Part shown: positions 53,917 through 61,843 of the stretch, piece after piece
How the letters are laid out: each line of letters opens with the position of its first letter
Numbering within the stretch: the first letter of the stretch is position 1
Assembly (NCBI RefSeq): GCF_048268085.1
Contig: NZ_JBLWWF010000002.1
Coordinates: 124,001-188,000, forward strand
Length of the DNA: 64,000 nucleotides
Direction: 5' to 3'
Origin: Neptunicella sp048268085
GTDB lineage: Bacteria; Pseudomonadota; Gammaproteobacteria; Enterobacterales; Alteromonadaceae
Translations under genes and position numbers: made by a program
The notes under the pieces: generated by a model
What the model saw: the letters and a program-made list of their open reading frames with translations, nothing else
Databases searched by the model: none
What the model was told of the DNA's origin: nothing

Positions 53917-56205
53917 TTAAAACTTATATCCAACGGTTAAGCTAATGGTACGTGGATCACCATAATAGCCAATCAATGTGGTATCCCCACCGGTTCCAGG
54001 GCCTGGATTTTCAGTGGAATACGGAGGAGTAGTGACATCAACAAAAGGATAATTACCTACCAAATATTCTTCATCGGTTAGGTTTTTACCATGCAATCCA
54101 ACGGTCCATTGCCCATCTTCGCTATACCAGTTCACCCCGAAATTAACCAGACCATAACCGTCCTGAGTCAACAAGTTACCTTTCTCCACCAACGAATATT
54201 TACTGCGATAGTAATAGTTACCATTGACAATAAAGTCGCCTACAGAGGAACTAATAGTGTAGTTAAAACCAAGGTTACCTGTCGTTTTTGGGGTATTAGT
54301 AATACTGAACTGATCGGTAATATCAATCGGTGTGCCATCTGGTGTTACCGATTTAACCTCTTTAAACTTGGAATCGATATAACCCAAAGTGGCATACCAC
54401 TCAAAATTATCAGTCGCCAATACGGTTAATTCCACTTCAGCACCCGTGGCTTCAGATTTACCCACGTTACCTAAACGTTGATTGTTAATTGCCAAGTTGT
54501 CCGGATCAGGTATCAGGGTCACATATTGGCGGTCTTTATGGTCGAGCATAAACAAGGTGGCGTTAAAGCGAACCGTATCGTTCCAGTCACTCTTCATACC
54601 AATTTCAAATGAATCAACAATTTCCGGATCCGCCGCCGGCTCATTGGTTGTGGCCCTTGGATTAAATGCACCAGACTTAAATCCCTGAGAATAACTGGCA
54701 AATAACATCATGTCGGGACTATATTGATATTCCATGCCTAGTTTAGGCGTAAAACGTGACCAGTCAGCATTATTGTCCAACACCACGTTTTGGCTGGCAT
54801 TGACTAACGTTTCATCACGAACAAAACCTGGAACCCAACCCGATTCAGGGTACATCGTACCAAAATAAACCGCGTTAAAGACTTGGGCATCTTTCTCTTC
54901 TTTGGTGTAACGCGCGCCAGCGGTTAAGGACAACTTATCAGTTAGATCAAAGGAGCCTTGCATATAAACTGCGGTACTTTTGCTATTACTGCAGCCCCCG
55001 ACTTCACTGGTATAACCCGGTAATCCCAAGGCATTGCCCAAAACATCCAAAATTGCGTCGTACTGACCGCAAGAATCCCCTTTGTAATAGTACAAACCGG
55101 ACACCAGTTTTACCCCATCGGTCTGATAATTTAGCTGGAATTCCTGGGTAAACTGTTCATCGTCATAAATGGCCGGTACATCAAAAATCCGCAAGGAGGT
55201 ATTGTCAAAGTCAATATTGGTGGGTGAATACCCTTCACGACTGGACGTGATCGACTTAAACATAAAGTTTTCATTAATATCCCAGTTGACCGTCAGGCTT
55301 AAGCCTTCATTTTCAACCTTATTCCAGGTAGGCAAACTGGTGTAGGAATCATAAATACTATCCGGAACCGGTGCATCAGTCAGAATACTGGGTAATAACC
55401 GGAAGCCCCCTTTGGAATTGGATTTGTCTTCGGTATTATCATAGTTAAGCCGCATAAACACATCGTCTGACGGACGATATTCCAGGGTCAATCGGTAAGC
55501 TTGCAGATCCTTGTTATAGTTTTCACGATCCTGCCCATCCAATGCAGAGGTTAAAAACTTGCCAAAACCATCACGATTTAAATTGGCATAAGCAAAACCC
55601 AAGTATAATTTGTCATCCATCAGCGGGATCTGGCCACTTAATTTAACGTCTTTTTGGCCGTAACTGCCTACCGTACCTTTAACTGATAATTCCGTATCAC
55701 CAGACATGGCTTTAGTGACATATTTAATCGCACCACCAATCGTATTTTTTCCATACAAGGTGCCTTGTGGTCCCCGCAATACTTCGATGCGCTCCACGTT
55801 AAGTATATCCAGCACCGCGCCCTGTGGACGCGCCAGATATACATCATCCACGTAAATACCGACACCGGCTTCATAACCCCATAATGGATCTTCCTGTCCT
55901 ACACCGCGAATAAACGCAGTCAAGGTCGAGTTGGTACCACGACTTTTTTGCAACGTTGTGTTGGGCGACATCTGCTGAATTTCGGTCACATCGCTAATGC
56001 CCTTTTCAGTCAGTTCAATTTCTCCAACAGACGTTACGGCAACGGGTACTTCCTGAATGCTTTCTACGGTTTTACGTGCAGTGACTTCAATACGTTCCAG
56101 TCCCTTTTTGTCCGCTGACTGCTCTTGTGCCAGCAGGATTGGGCTGGTAAATGCAGTCGTTACTGCTAATGCACATATTGTTTTTGTAAAATTAGGCTTC
56201 GTCAT
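53917..56205 (-). CDS. TonB-dependent receptor linked to the PHB/3-hydroxybutyrate locus
   Basis: A 762-residue receptor with a signal peptide ending near SPILLAQ, a TonB-box-like LERIEVTAR, a plug (EVPVAVTSVGE, AFIRGVGQEDPLWGYEAGVG, VLRGPQGTLYGKN) and a barrel ending in GYKF. The plug type with GVGIYVDDVYLARP is common in alteromonad and sphingomonad receptors. It is divergent from the operon with a PHB depolymerase and 3-hydroxybutyrate dehydrogenase and shares its control region, so it may bring in hydroxybutyrate oligomers. That substrate is inferred from context. Confidence 0.92.
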   Translation of the reverse strand: MTKPNFTKTICALAVTTAFTSPILLAQEQSADKKGLERIEVTARKTVESIQEVPVAVTSVGEIELTEKGISDVTEIQQMSPNTTLQKSRGTNSTLTAFIRGVGQEDPLWGYEAGVGIYVDDVYLARPQGAVLDILNVERIEVLRGPQGTLYGKNTIGGAIKYVTKAMSGDTELSVKGTVGSYGQKDVKLSGQIPLMDDKLYLGFAYANLNRDGFGKFLTSALDGQDRENYNKDLQAYRLTLEYRPSDDVFMRLNYDNTEDKSNSKGGFRLLPSILTDAPVPDSIYDSYTSLPTWNKVENEGLSLTVNWDINENFMFKSITSSREGYSPTNIDFDNTSLRIFDVPAIYDDEQFTQEFQLNYQTDGVKLVSGLYYYKGDSCGQYDAILDVLGNALGLPGYTSEVGGCSNSKSTAVYMQGSFDLTDKLSLTAGARYTKEEKDAQVFNAVYFGTMYPESGWVPGFVRDETLVNASQNVVLDNNADWSRFTPKLGMEYQYSPDMMLFASYSQGFKSGAFNPRATTNEPAADPEIVDSFEIGMKSDWNDTVRFNATLFMLDHKDRQYVTLIPDPDNLAINNQRLGNVGKSEATGAEVELTVLATDNFEWYATLGYIDSKFKEVKSVTPDGTPIDITDQFSITNTPKTTGNLGFNYTISSSVGDFIVNGNYYYRSKYSLVEKGNLLTQDGYGLVNFGVNWYSEDGQWTVGLHGKNLTDEEYLVGNYPFVDVTTPPYSTENPGPGTGGDTTLIGYYGDPRTISLTVGYKF

Positions 56206-56302
56206 GATCTTTCCTCAATACCTGTATTTTGTTGTATTTTTTGGCACTTGTTTTGTACGGTCGGCAAACACATTAACTTATTATTAACAAAAGGTATGCT
56301 GT

Positions 56303-56318
56303 ACCATAGTACTATGGT
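56303..56318. promoter_or_regulatory. Perfect palindrome, operator candidate 1 of the 3-hydroxybutyrate locus
   Basis: ACCATAGTACTATGGT is a perfect 16-bp palindrome. It lies one base before the TTGACC element of the predicted plus-strand promoter and 98 bp upstream of the divergent receptor start, so one protein bound here could control both directions. Confidence 0.55.
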
Positions 56319-56319
56319 C

Positions 56320-56347
56320 TTGACCCATTAATATGACGCATTATTGT
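56320..56347 (+). promoter_or_regulatory. Sigma-70-like promoter of the GntP operon
   Basis: TTGACC (56320-56325) is followed after 16 bases by TATTGT (56342-56347). It lies between two perfect palindromes and about 130 bp before the permease start, leaving a long leader. Confidence 0.45.
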
Positions 56348-56348
56348 T

Positions 56349-56360
56349 TTCACCGGTGAA
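56349..56360. promoter_or_regulatory. Perfect palindrome, operator candidate 2 of the 3-hydroxybutyrate locus
   Basis: TTCACCGGTGAA is a perfect 12-bp palindrome directly after the predicted -10, where the transcript would begin. ACCGG recurs after it at 56362-56366. Its sequence differs from the site at 56303, suggesting a different regulator. Confidence 0.5.
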
Positions 56361-56477
56361 TACCGGAAAGGTCCACGCATTTGTTTAGCTTCGGTCAAAG
56401 CGGTATCAACTAGATTAATATTTTCATTATGAATCAAACAGTTGATCTAAATAATTTTTACGCGAAGGACAATTACT

Positions 56478-57773
56478 ATGTTGAGTTTACTGGGACTGGT
56501 CGGTGGATTAGTTCTACTGATTTGGTTAACCATTCGTGGCATGAATCTGTTTATTGCTGCGCCGTTGTGTTCCCTGATTGTCGCTCTAACCAGCAATATT
56601 CCGGTTTTTATCGGTGACACTAATTTTGTTAGCACCTATATGGCCGGTTTTTCCGGTTTTATTGCTTCATGGTTTTTTATGTTTCTGCTCGGGTCATTGT
56701 TCGGCAAATTTATGGAAGATACCGGAGCGGCCGATTCGATTTCTCGCTGGATAGTTAATAAATTAGGCATGAAACACGCGGTTGCCGCAGTGGTGTTGGC
56801 CTGCGCGTTACTCACTTACGGTGGCGTCAGCGTGTTTGTGGTGGCCTTTTCGGTTTATCCCATGGCGTTAAGCTTGTTTAAAGATGCTAATTTACCCCGG
56901 CGATTCATTCCCGCTGCACTCGCCTTTGGTTCGGTCACCTTTACCATGACCTCAGCCGGTTCACCGGAAATCCAAAACTGGATCCCGATAAAGTATTTAG
57001 GAACCTCGCCTTTTGCCGGTTGGGAAGTCAGTTTAGTGGTAGCAATTTTTATGGCTAGCTTCGGCTATTGGTGGTTAAAAAGAATGATCAACAAAGCCAT
57101 TGCCAATGGCGAAAAATTTGAACATCGCGCAGAAGATCCGGCCATTCCTGACCGAGACTATCCCCACCCATTAACCGGATTACTTCCCTTAATTGTGGTA
57201 CTGATGCTGTCGTTTTTATTACATGACGACTTACAACAGCTGGCACTTATTGTGGCACTTGGTGGAGGCGTTCTTAGCTTACTGATAATCAATTTCAAAT
57301 ATTTCCATAATCTGAATAATGCCATTTCAGTAGGTACTACAGGAGCACTCGTCGCTATCGGCAATACTGCTGCTGTAGTGGGTTTTGGTACTATCGCCAA
57401 ATCCACCGTCGCGTTTCAGCAAGCGGTCGAAGTGATGACGCAATTACCCGGTAACGAATTACTTGGGGCGGCAGTGGCAGTAAGTGTTATCGCGGGATTA
57501 ACCGGTTCAGCATCCGGCGGTCAAGCCATTGCACTGCCGTTAATTGCGCCTCATTATCTTGATCAAGGCGTGAATCCGGAAGAATTGCATCGCATTGTAT
57601 CTATTTCGTCCGGTGCACTGGATTCACTTCCCCACAATGGTTACGTGGTAACAACGATTCGCGCCATTTGCAATGAAACCCATCAACAGGCCTACTGGGC
57701 GGTGGGAGCATTAACCGTGGTGATCCCGTTAATTGGACTGGGAATGGCGGTTTTATTATTTAACTGGTTCTAA
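56478..57773 (+). CDS. GntP-family permease, probable 3-hydroxybutyrate transporter
   Basis: A 431-residue inner membrane protein with about twelve hydrophobic segments and GntP-family features (TYGGVSVFVVAFSVYPMAL, GLTGSASGGQAIALPLIAP, SSGALDSLPHNGYVVT). GntP members carry gluconate and related hydroxyacids with protons. It is first in an operon that ends with 3-hydroxybutyrate dehydrogenase, and GntP-type hydroxybutyrate permeases are known beside such genes in Acinetobacter, so 3-hydroxybutyrate is the likely cargo. The ribosome site is AAGGAC, nine bases before the ATG. Confidence 0.88.
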   Translation: MLSLLGLVGGLVLLIWLTIRGMNLFIAAPLCSLIVALTSNIPVFIGDTNFVSTYMAGFSGFIASWFFMFLLGSLFGKFMEDTGAADSISRWIVNKLGMKHAVAAVVLACALLTYGGVSVFVVAFSVYPMALSLFKDANLPRRFIPAALAFGSVTFTMTSAGSPEIQNWIPIKYLGTSPFAGWEVSLVVAIFMASFGYWWLKRMINKAIANGEKFEHRAEDPAIPDRDYPHPLTGLLPLIVVLMLSFLLHDDLQQLALIVALGGGVLSLLIINFKYFHNLNNAISVGTTGALVAIGNTAAVVGFGTIAKSTVAFQQAVEVMTQLPGNELLGAAVAVSVIAGLTGSASGGQAIALPLIAPHYLDQGVNPEELHRIVSISSGALDSLPHNGYVVTTIRAICNETHQQAYWAVGALTVVIPLIGLGMAVLLFNWF

Positions 57774-57787
57774 ACAAGGGTGTCCTG

Positions 57788-58981
57788 ATGCGTCATTATA
57801 TTATTTTATTGGGGAAACTTGCCCTAATCTTATGTTGTTCCGTTCAACTTAGTTGGGCGCAAGAAACCTTACTGGTGCAGAAACAATCATTTGAAATGGA
57901 AAATTTCAGCACTTTTGGCGGTAAAACGATTAAACAAGTTAAGGTTGGCTGGGAAAGTTACGGTACGCTCAATCAAGATAAGTCCAATGTGATATTGGTG
58001 ACACATTATTTTAGCGGCAATTCCCATGCCGCCGGAAAATATTCCCAGGATGATGCCAAACCCGGCTACTGGGATAGCATCATCGGCCCAGGAAAAACCA
58101 TTGATACGAATCGGTATTTTGTGATCAGTGTCGATAGTCTGGTTAACCTCGGGGTTCATGATCCCCATGTGATTACCACGGGCCCGGCCAGCATTGATCC
58201 GGATACGGGAAACCCCTACGGATTAACCTTTCCGGTGGTCACCATTCGTGATTTTGTGAATGTGCAAAAGGCCGTGTTAACGAGTTTAGGAATTAGTAAG
58301 CTGCATGCGGTAATCGGCGCATCAATGGGTTCAATGCAAGCATTGGAATGGGCGACTGCTTACCCTGACTGGGTTGAACGAATGATTTCGGTCATTGGTG
58401 TGGGTCAGGCCGATGCCTGGACAACCTTAACGCTGGAACAATGGGCAACCCCAATACGCCTCGATCAGCACTGGAATAATGGCAATTACTATCAGCAACA
58501 GGCACCTCTTGATGGATTGACGGCCTCGCTGATGATGATTACCCAACAAGCCATGCACCCGGACTATATTAATGCACTTAACCCACAACATTGGCCATTG
58601 GAGCCTGCGCCACTTAATGATATTAACCAGTCCCACCAAGTGGTTAACTGGTTAAAAGGTGCCGCACAAGCACGAGCCAAAATCATGGATGCCAATCATT
58701 TACTGTATCTGGTGCGCGCTAACCAGCTGTTTGTTGCCGGACATCATGACAAGCTTCAACAGGCAATGAAACGAGTTAAAGCCAAATGTTTATTATTACC
58801 GTCAGATAACGATTTATTATTGATGCCTTATATGGCTAAAGAACTGCAACAAGCACTAATAGCAGCCGGAAAATCGGCCAAACTTGCAGAAATATCCGGT
58901 CCAATGGGACATCTCAACGGGGTGACCGGCATCAGTCAACAACGCGCCACTATCGCCGCTTTTTTAGCCGACAAGGATTAA
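57788..58981 (+). CDS. Secreted alpha/beta hydrolase of the MetX (homoserine acetyltransferase) fold
   Basis: A 397-residue protein with a signal peptide (residues 1 to about 24, ending SWAQ). The rest aligns with MetX-like enzymes: LVTHYFSGNSHAAGKY, the nucleophile Ser179 in GASMGSMQALEWA, an acid in SDNDLLLMP, and a His in MGHLNG. MetX works in the cytoplasm, so a signal peptide points to another role. The operon place between permease and PHB depolymerase suggests an esterase for hydroxybutyrate oligomers; this is inference. It starts 14 bases after the permease gene. Confidence 0.85.
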   Translation: MRHYIILLGKLALILCCSVQLSWAQETLLVQKQSFEMENFSTFGGKTIKQVKVGWESYGTLNQDKSNVILVTHYFSGNSHAAGKYSQDDAKPGYWDSIIGPGKTIDTNRYFVISVDSLVNLGVHDPHVITTGPASIDPDTGNPYGLTFPVVTIRDFVNVQKAVLTSLGISKLHAVIGASMGSMQALEWATAYPDWVERMISVIGVGQADAWTTLTLEQWATPIRLDQHWNNGNYYQQQAPLDGLTASLMMITQQAMHPDYINALNPQHWPLEPAPLNDINQSHQVVNWLKGAAQARAKIMDANHLLYLVRANQLFVAGHHDKLQQAMKRVKAKCLLLPSDNDLLLMPYMAKELQQALIAAGKSAKLAEISGPMGHLNGVTGISQQRATIAAFLADKD

Positions 58982-58983
58982 TT

Positions 58984-59970
58984 ATGAAGTCCACTTTTAT
59001 CTGTTTATCTATTTTTTTTGCTACATCATCATTTGCCACTGAGTTACCTAAATTGAATCTGGATGTGGAACAAATCACTTTATCCGGTCTATCTAGTGGA
59101 GCCTACATGGCGGGGCAGTATCACGTTGCCCATGCTGAACAAGTCAGTGGTGTAGGGCTGATTGCTGGCGGTCCATACTTTTGTGCCCAAGGCAGTATTT
59201 TTACCGCCCTTTCCCAATGTGTAAACAAACTCGAGCATCCCATATCGTTGGAGACTATCGAGCAAAAATTGGATGACTGGAGAGCCAAAAATCTGATTGC
59301 CCCCACTCAAGCCATGCAACATGATCATATCTGGATATTGCACGGCACAGAGGATAACAAAGTGCTAAGTGGTGTCAGTGACAAGCTTGTGCAGCAGTAT
59401 CAAAACTGGGTTGGCAGTGACAGAGTTAACTATGTCAATGACAAACCTTTCGCGCATCTTTTCCCCACCATCAATCAAGGAACAGATTGTACTGAATCAG
59501 TTGCTCCTTTTATTGGTAAATGTGACTACGATGCCGCCTCTGAAATGCTCAATTATATTAGCCCGGCAGCTAAGAACCGTAGCGAAAAAGGTGAGTTATT
59601 CGAATTTAACCAACAACAATTGGGGGGCGAAGCGGCGGTTAGCTTGGCCGACACAGGTTATGTGTATGTACCACAACAATGCCAGCAAGGGCAAAGCTGT
59701 CAATTACATGTCAGCTTTCACGGTTGTAATCAAAATGCCGAAGCGGTGGGTAAAGACTATGCCACTCTAACCGGCATTAACCAGTGGGCACTCCAACACA
59801 ATACGGTGGTGTTATATCCTCAAACTAAAAAAAGTACCTTATTACCATTAAATCCACAGGCTTGCTGGGATTGGTGGGGCTATACCGACGAACATTATGC
59901 CACTCGTCAAGGTCAACAGATTCAAGCGATTCACAATATGATAGAAGCACTCGCCGGAGGTCAATCATGA
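58984..59970 (+). CDS. Extracellular or periplasmic PHB depolymerase-like enzyme
   Basis: A 328-residue protein with a signal peptide (about 1-18). The lipase box is GLSSG with Ser37 as nucleophile, close to the mature N-terminus as in the PHB depolymerase family of the Rhodospirillum rubrum PhaZ1 kind. Later family motifs are VSFHGCNQ and the CWDWWGYTDEHYATRQGQQI region, which supplies the active-site His environment. It would cleave poly(3-hydroxybutyrate) or its oligomers. It starts 2 bases after the MetX-like gene and overlaps the dehydrogenase gene by 4. Confidence 0.87.
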   Translation: MKSTFICLSIFFATSSFATELPKLNLDVEQITLSGLSSGAYMAGQYHVAHAEQVSGVGLIAGGPYFCAQGSIFTALSQCVNKLEHPISLETIEQKLDDWRAKNLIAPTQAMQHDHIWILHGTEDNKVLSGVSDKLVQQYQNWVGSDRVNYVNDKPFAHLFPTINQGTDCTESVAPFIGKCDYDAASEMLNYISPAAKNRSEKGELFEFNQQQLGGEAAVSLADTGYVYVPQQCQQGQSCQLHVSFHGCNQNAEAVGKDYATLTGINQWALQHNTVVLYPQTKKSTLLPLNPQACWDWWGYTDEHYATRQGQQIQAIHNMIEALAGGQS

Positions 59971-60734
59971 ACCCATTAACCGTTCTTATTACCGGGGGCG
60001 CCAGCGGTATCGGCTTAGGTATTGGCGAGCACTTGGGAAAAGCGGGTCATCATATCGTGGTGGCCGATATTAATCTTCAAGCGGCTCAACAGGCTGTCGA
60101 ATTGTTACAACAACACGACATTACAGCCACCGCTGTCGCGCTTGACGTCTCTGACGCAACACAGATTGCTGCCCTCCCCGCACAATTAGGTCAATTATCT
60201 ATCGACGTATTGGTCAATAATGCCGGTATTCAACATGTTGCGCGCTTAGAAGACTTTCCCGCTGAGAAATGGCAGCAACTTATCAATATTATGCTGGTGG
60301 GGCCAGCGATGCTGACACAAGCCTTTTTACCCGGCATGAAACAACGTAATTTTGGTCGTATCATCAACGTAGGCTCGATCCATTCGTTGGTAGCATCACC
60401 GTTTAAATCAGCTTATGTGGCCGCCAAACATGGTTTACTGGGTTTTTCCAAAGTAGTCGCTTTAGAGACAGGCCAGCATGACATTACAATAAACACATTG
60501 TGCCCGTCTTACGTTAAAACCCCGCTGGTTGAACAGCAAATTACCGCTCAGGCCAAAGAAAATAACCTCAGTGAGGAAGATGTAGTCAATAAGATTATGC
60601 TCGAACCTATGCCTAAAAAAGCCTTTATTGGTATTGATGAATTGGCCGAAACAGCTGCATTTTTATTAACGAGTGGCGCCAAAAATATTACCGGACAGAC
60701 TTTAGTGTTAGATGGGGGTTGGGTCGCCCGATAA
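59967..60734 (+). CDS. bdhA: 3-hydroxybutyrate dehydrogenase
   Basis: A 255-residue SDR of the D-3-hydroxybutyrate dehydrogenase family. The cofactor motif is TGGASGIGLGIGE near residue 9, NNAGIQHV follows, the catalytic Ser/Tyr/Lys are in VGSIHSLVASPFKSAYVAAK, and the subfamily stretch CPSYVKTPLVEQQI is present. It oxidises 3-hydroxybutyrate to acetoacetate. ATG at 59967 has a perfect GGAGG six bases before it and overlaps the PHB depolymerase stop (ATGA). An earlier in-frame start at 59862 lies inside the depolymerase gene and was rejected. Confidence 0.94.
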   Translation: MNPLTVLITGGASGIGLGIGEHLGKAGHHIVVADINLQAAQQAVELLQQHDITATAVALDVSDATQIAALPAQLGQLSIDVLVNNAGIQHVARLEDFPAEKWQQLINIMLVGPAMLTQAFLPGMKQRNFGRIINVGSIHSLVASPFKSAYVAAKHGLLGFSKVVALETGQHDITINTLCPSYVKTPLVEQQITAQAKENNLSEEDVVNKIMLEPMPKKAFIGIDELAETAAFLLTSGAKNITGQTLVLDGGWVAR

Positions 60735-60842
60735 ATAAAATCATCAACAACAGACTTGCCATCGATTAATATTTATAAGATCCTAGCGACTACCACAACC
60801 GGATTGGTTGTGGGTGTAGTTTGTAATCAACAAGGATTGTTT

Positions 60843-61253
60843 ATGTTAATCACGCTAAAAGCCCCCCAACCCAGTTTACGCAGCTTCCTCAGCTTTTTAG
60901 GCCTGTCATTGCTTGTCGCAATTCTGTTTATATTAACCGGGGCTTATGGAAGTTTACTGTCAATCCTGCTCACATCGGTGACTTCTGCCGGGGTGGCTTG
61001 GATGGTATGGGTGTTAATCAAGTCGTTCAAAATATCCCGCATCGGCTCCTCTCGTTTACGGTATATTTTATCGGGTGGTTTGTTTAGTCTGTTATTGCTG
61101 AGCAATATCCATCATCCCGTAATAGAACAATACTTTGTTAACTTGGCTGAGTTAATCGACGTGCCAGCGCGCATGCTACAAAATCCGCTGGCCTTTATTC
61201 TCGGTGCCCTGCTTGGCTTAATGATCTACTTATTTAATTCCCGCCTGAAATAA
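60843..61253 (+). CDS. Small inner-membrane protein of unknown function
   Basis: A 136-residue protein with about four hydrophobic segments (LSLLVAILFILTGAYG, LLTSVTSAGVAWMVWVLI, LSGGLFSLLLLSN, PLAFILGALLGLMIYLF) and a basic loop KSFKISRIGSSRLRY. I do not assign a family. The frame extends upstream to a TTG at 60756, but ATG at 60843 follows AAGGA by seven bases and was chosen. It lies after the 3-hydroxybutyrate operon with a 108-base gap and may be independent. Confidence 0.65.
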   Translation: MLITLKAPQPSLRSFLSFLGLSLLVAILFILTGAYGSLLSILLTSVTSAGVAWMVWVLIKSFKISRIGSSRLRYILSGGLFSLLLLSNIHHPVIEQYFVNLAELIDVPARMLQNPLAFILGALLGLMIYLFNSRLK

Positions 61254-61289
61254 CAATCAGGCAGAACGGATTAAGCCAATTCCCGTGTA

Positions 61290-61841
61290 TCACCAATTCA
61301 AATCATCAGGTATTTCATAGTCAGCGTACCAGTCTTGCTCTTGCTCGGTAAGATTGGTTGACTCTTCAATACTATCAGAGCGATATACCACCAATGACTC
61401 ATCACGCTGAGCAATTTTATCAGCTACTGGCATAGGTACCAGTTCATAGCCGCCCTGAAACTTAACAATCGCTAATCGCCCCTGACTGATATGTTTTTGG
61501 GTTTTAGCATCAACATACATATGTTTAACTTTAGTACCGTCAGTAAAGTTACAGGCGATGTCACCGCGTCCTTTAGGCTGTTTGTTTACGTCAATCAGTT
61601 GCTTGATTTGCGCCAAAATCGCTTTTTGCTCGGCTTTAGCCTTGGCTTGCTGATTTAACTCCTGATCTTTAAGCCTTTTTTGCTCTTTCTGCTGCGCGGC
61701 CAGTAATTTGGCTTCGTCAGTGAGTTCAATCTTGTGATGCTGCTGGGCTTTTTTTTGTTTATGCTTTTCTTTACTAATTTGGTTGGCCTTCTTTTTATCG
61801 GCCAACCCGGCTTTAAGCAATTGCTCTTGTAACGATGCCAT
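61290..61841 (-). CDS. yaiL: DUF2058 (YaiL-like) protein
   Basis: A 183-residue protein of the DUF2058/YaiL family. The N-terminal 90 residues are a highly charged, Lys- and Gln-rich helix (MASLQEQLLKAGLADKKKANQISKEKHKQKK at the start, shown only as its general form SLQEQLLKAGL), likely to bind nucleic acid. The C-terminal half carries the conserved ACNFTDGTKVKHMYVDAKTQ and LVVYR segments. The family has been described as nucleoprotein- or polynucleotide-associated, without a firm role. It follows topA on the same strand with a 2-base gap. Confidence 0.88.
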   Translation of the reverse strand: MASLQEQLLKAGLADKKKANQISKEKHKQKKAQQHHKIELTDEAKLLAAQQKEQKRLKDQELNQQAKAKAEQKAILAQIKQLIDVNKQPKGRGDIACNFTDGTKVKHMYVDAKTQKHISQGRLAIVKFQGGYELVPMPVADKIAQRDESLVVYRSDSIEESTNLTEQEQDWYADYEIPDDLNW

Positions 61842-61843
61842 AG

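Noticed and set aside
56242..56257. TGGCAC followed by TTGTA, resembling a sigma-54 promoter toward the GntP gene
   Set aside because: The -12 element lacks the required GC, and no sigma-54 activator gene or site is nearby.
59862..59966. Upstream extension of the 3-hydroxybutyrate dehydrogenase
   Set aside because: The added residues lie inside the PHB depolymerase gene in another frame, while GGAGG precedes the internal ATG.
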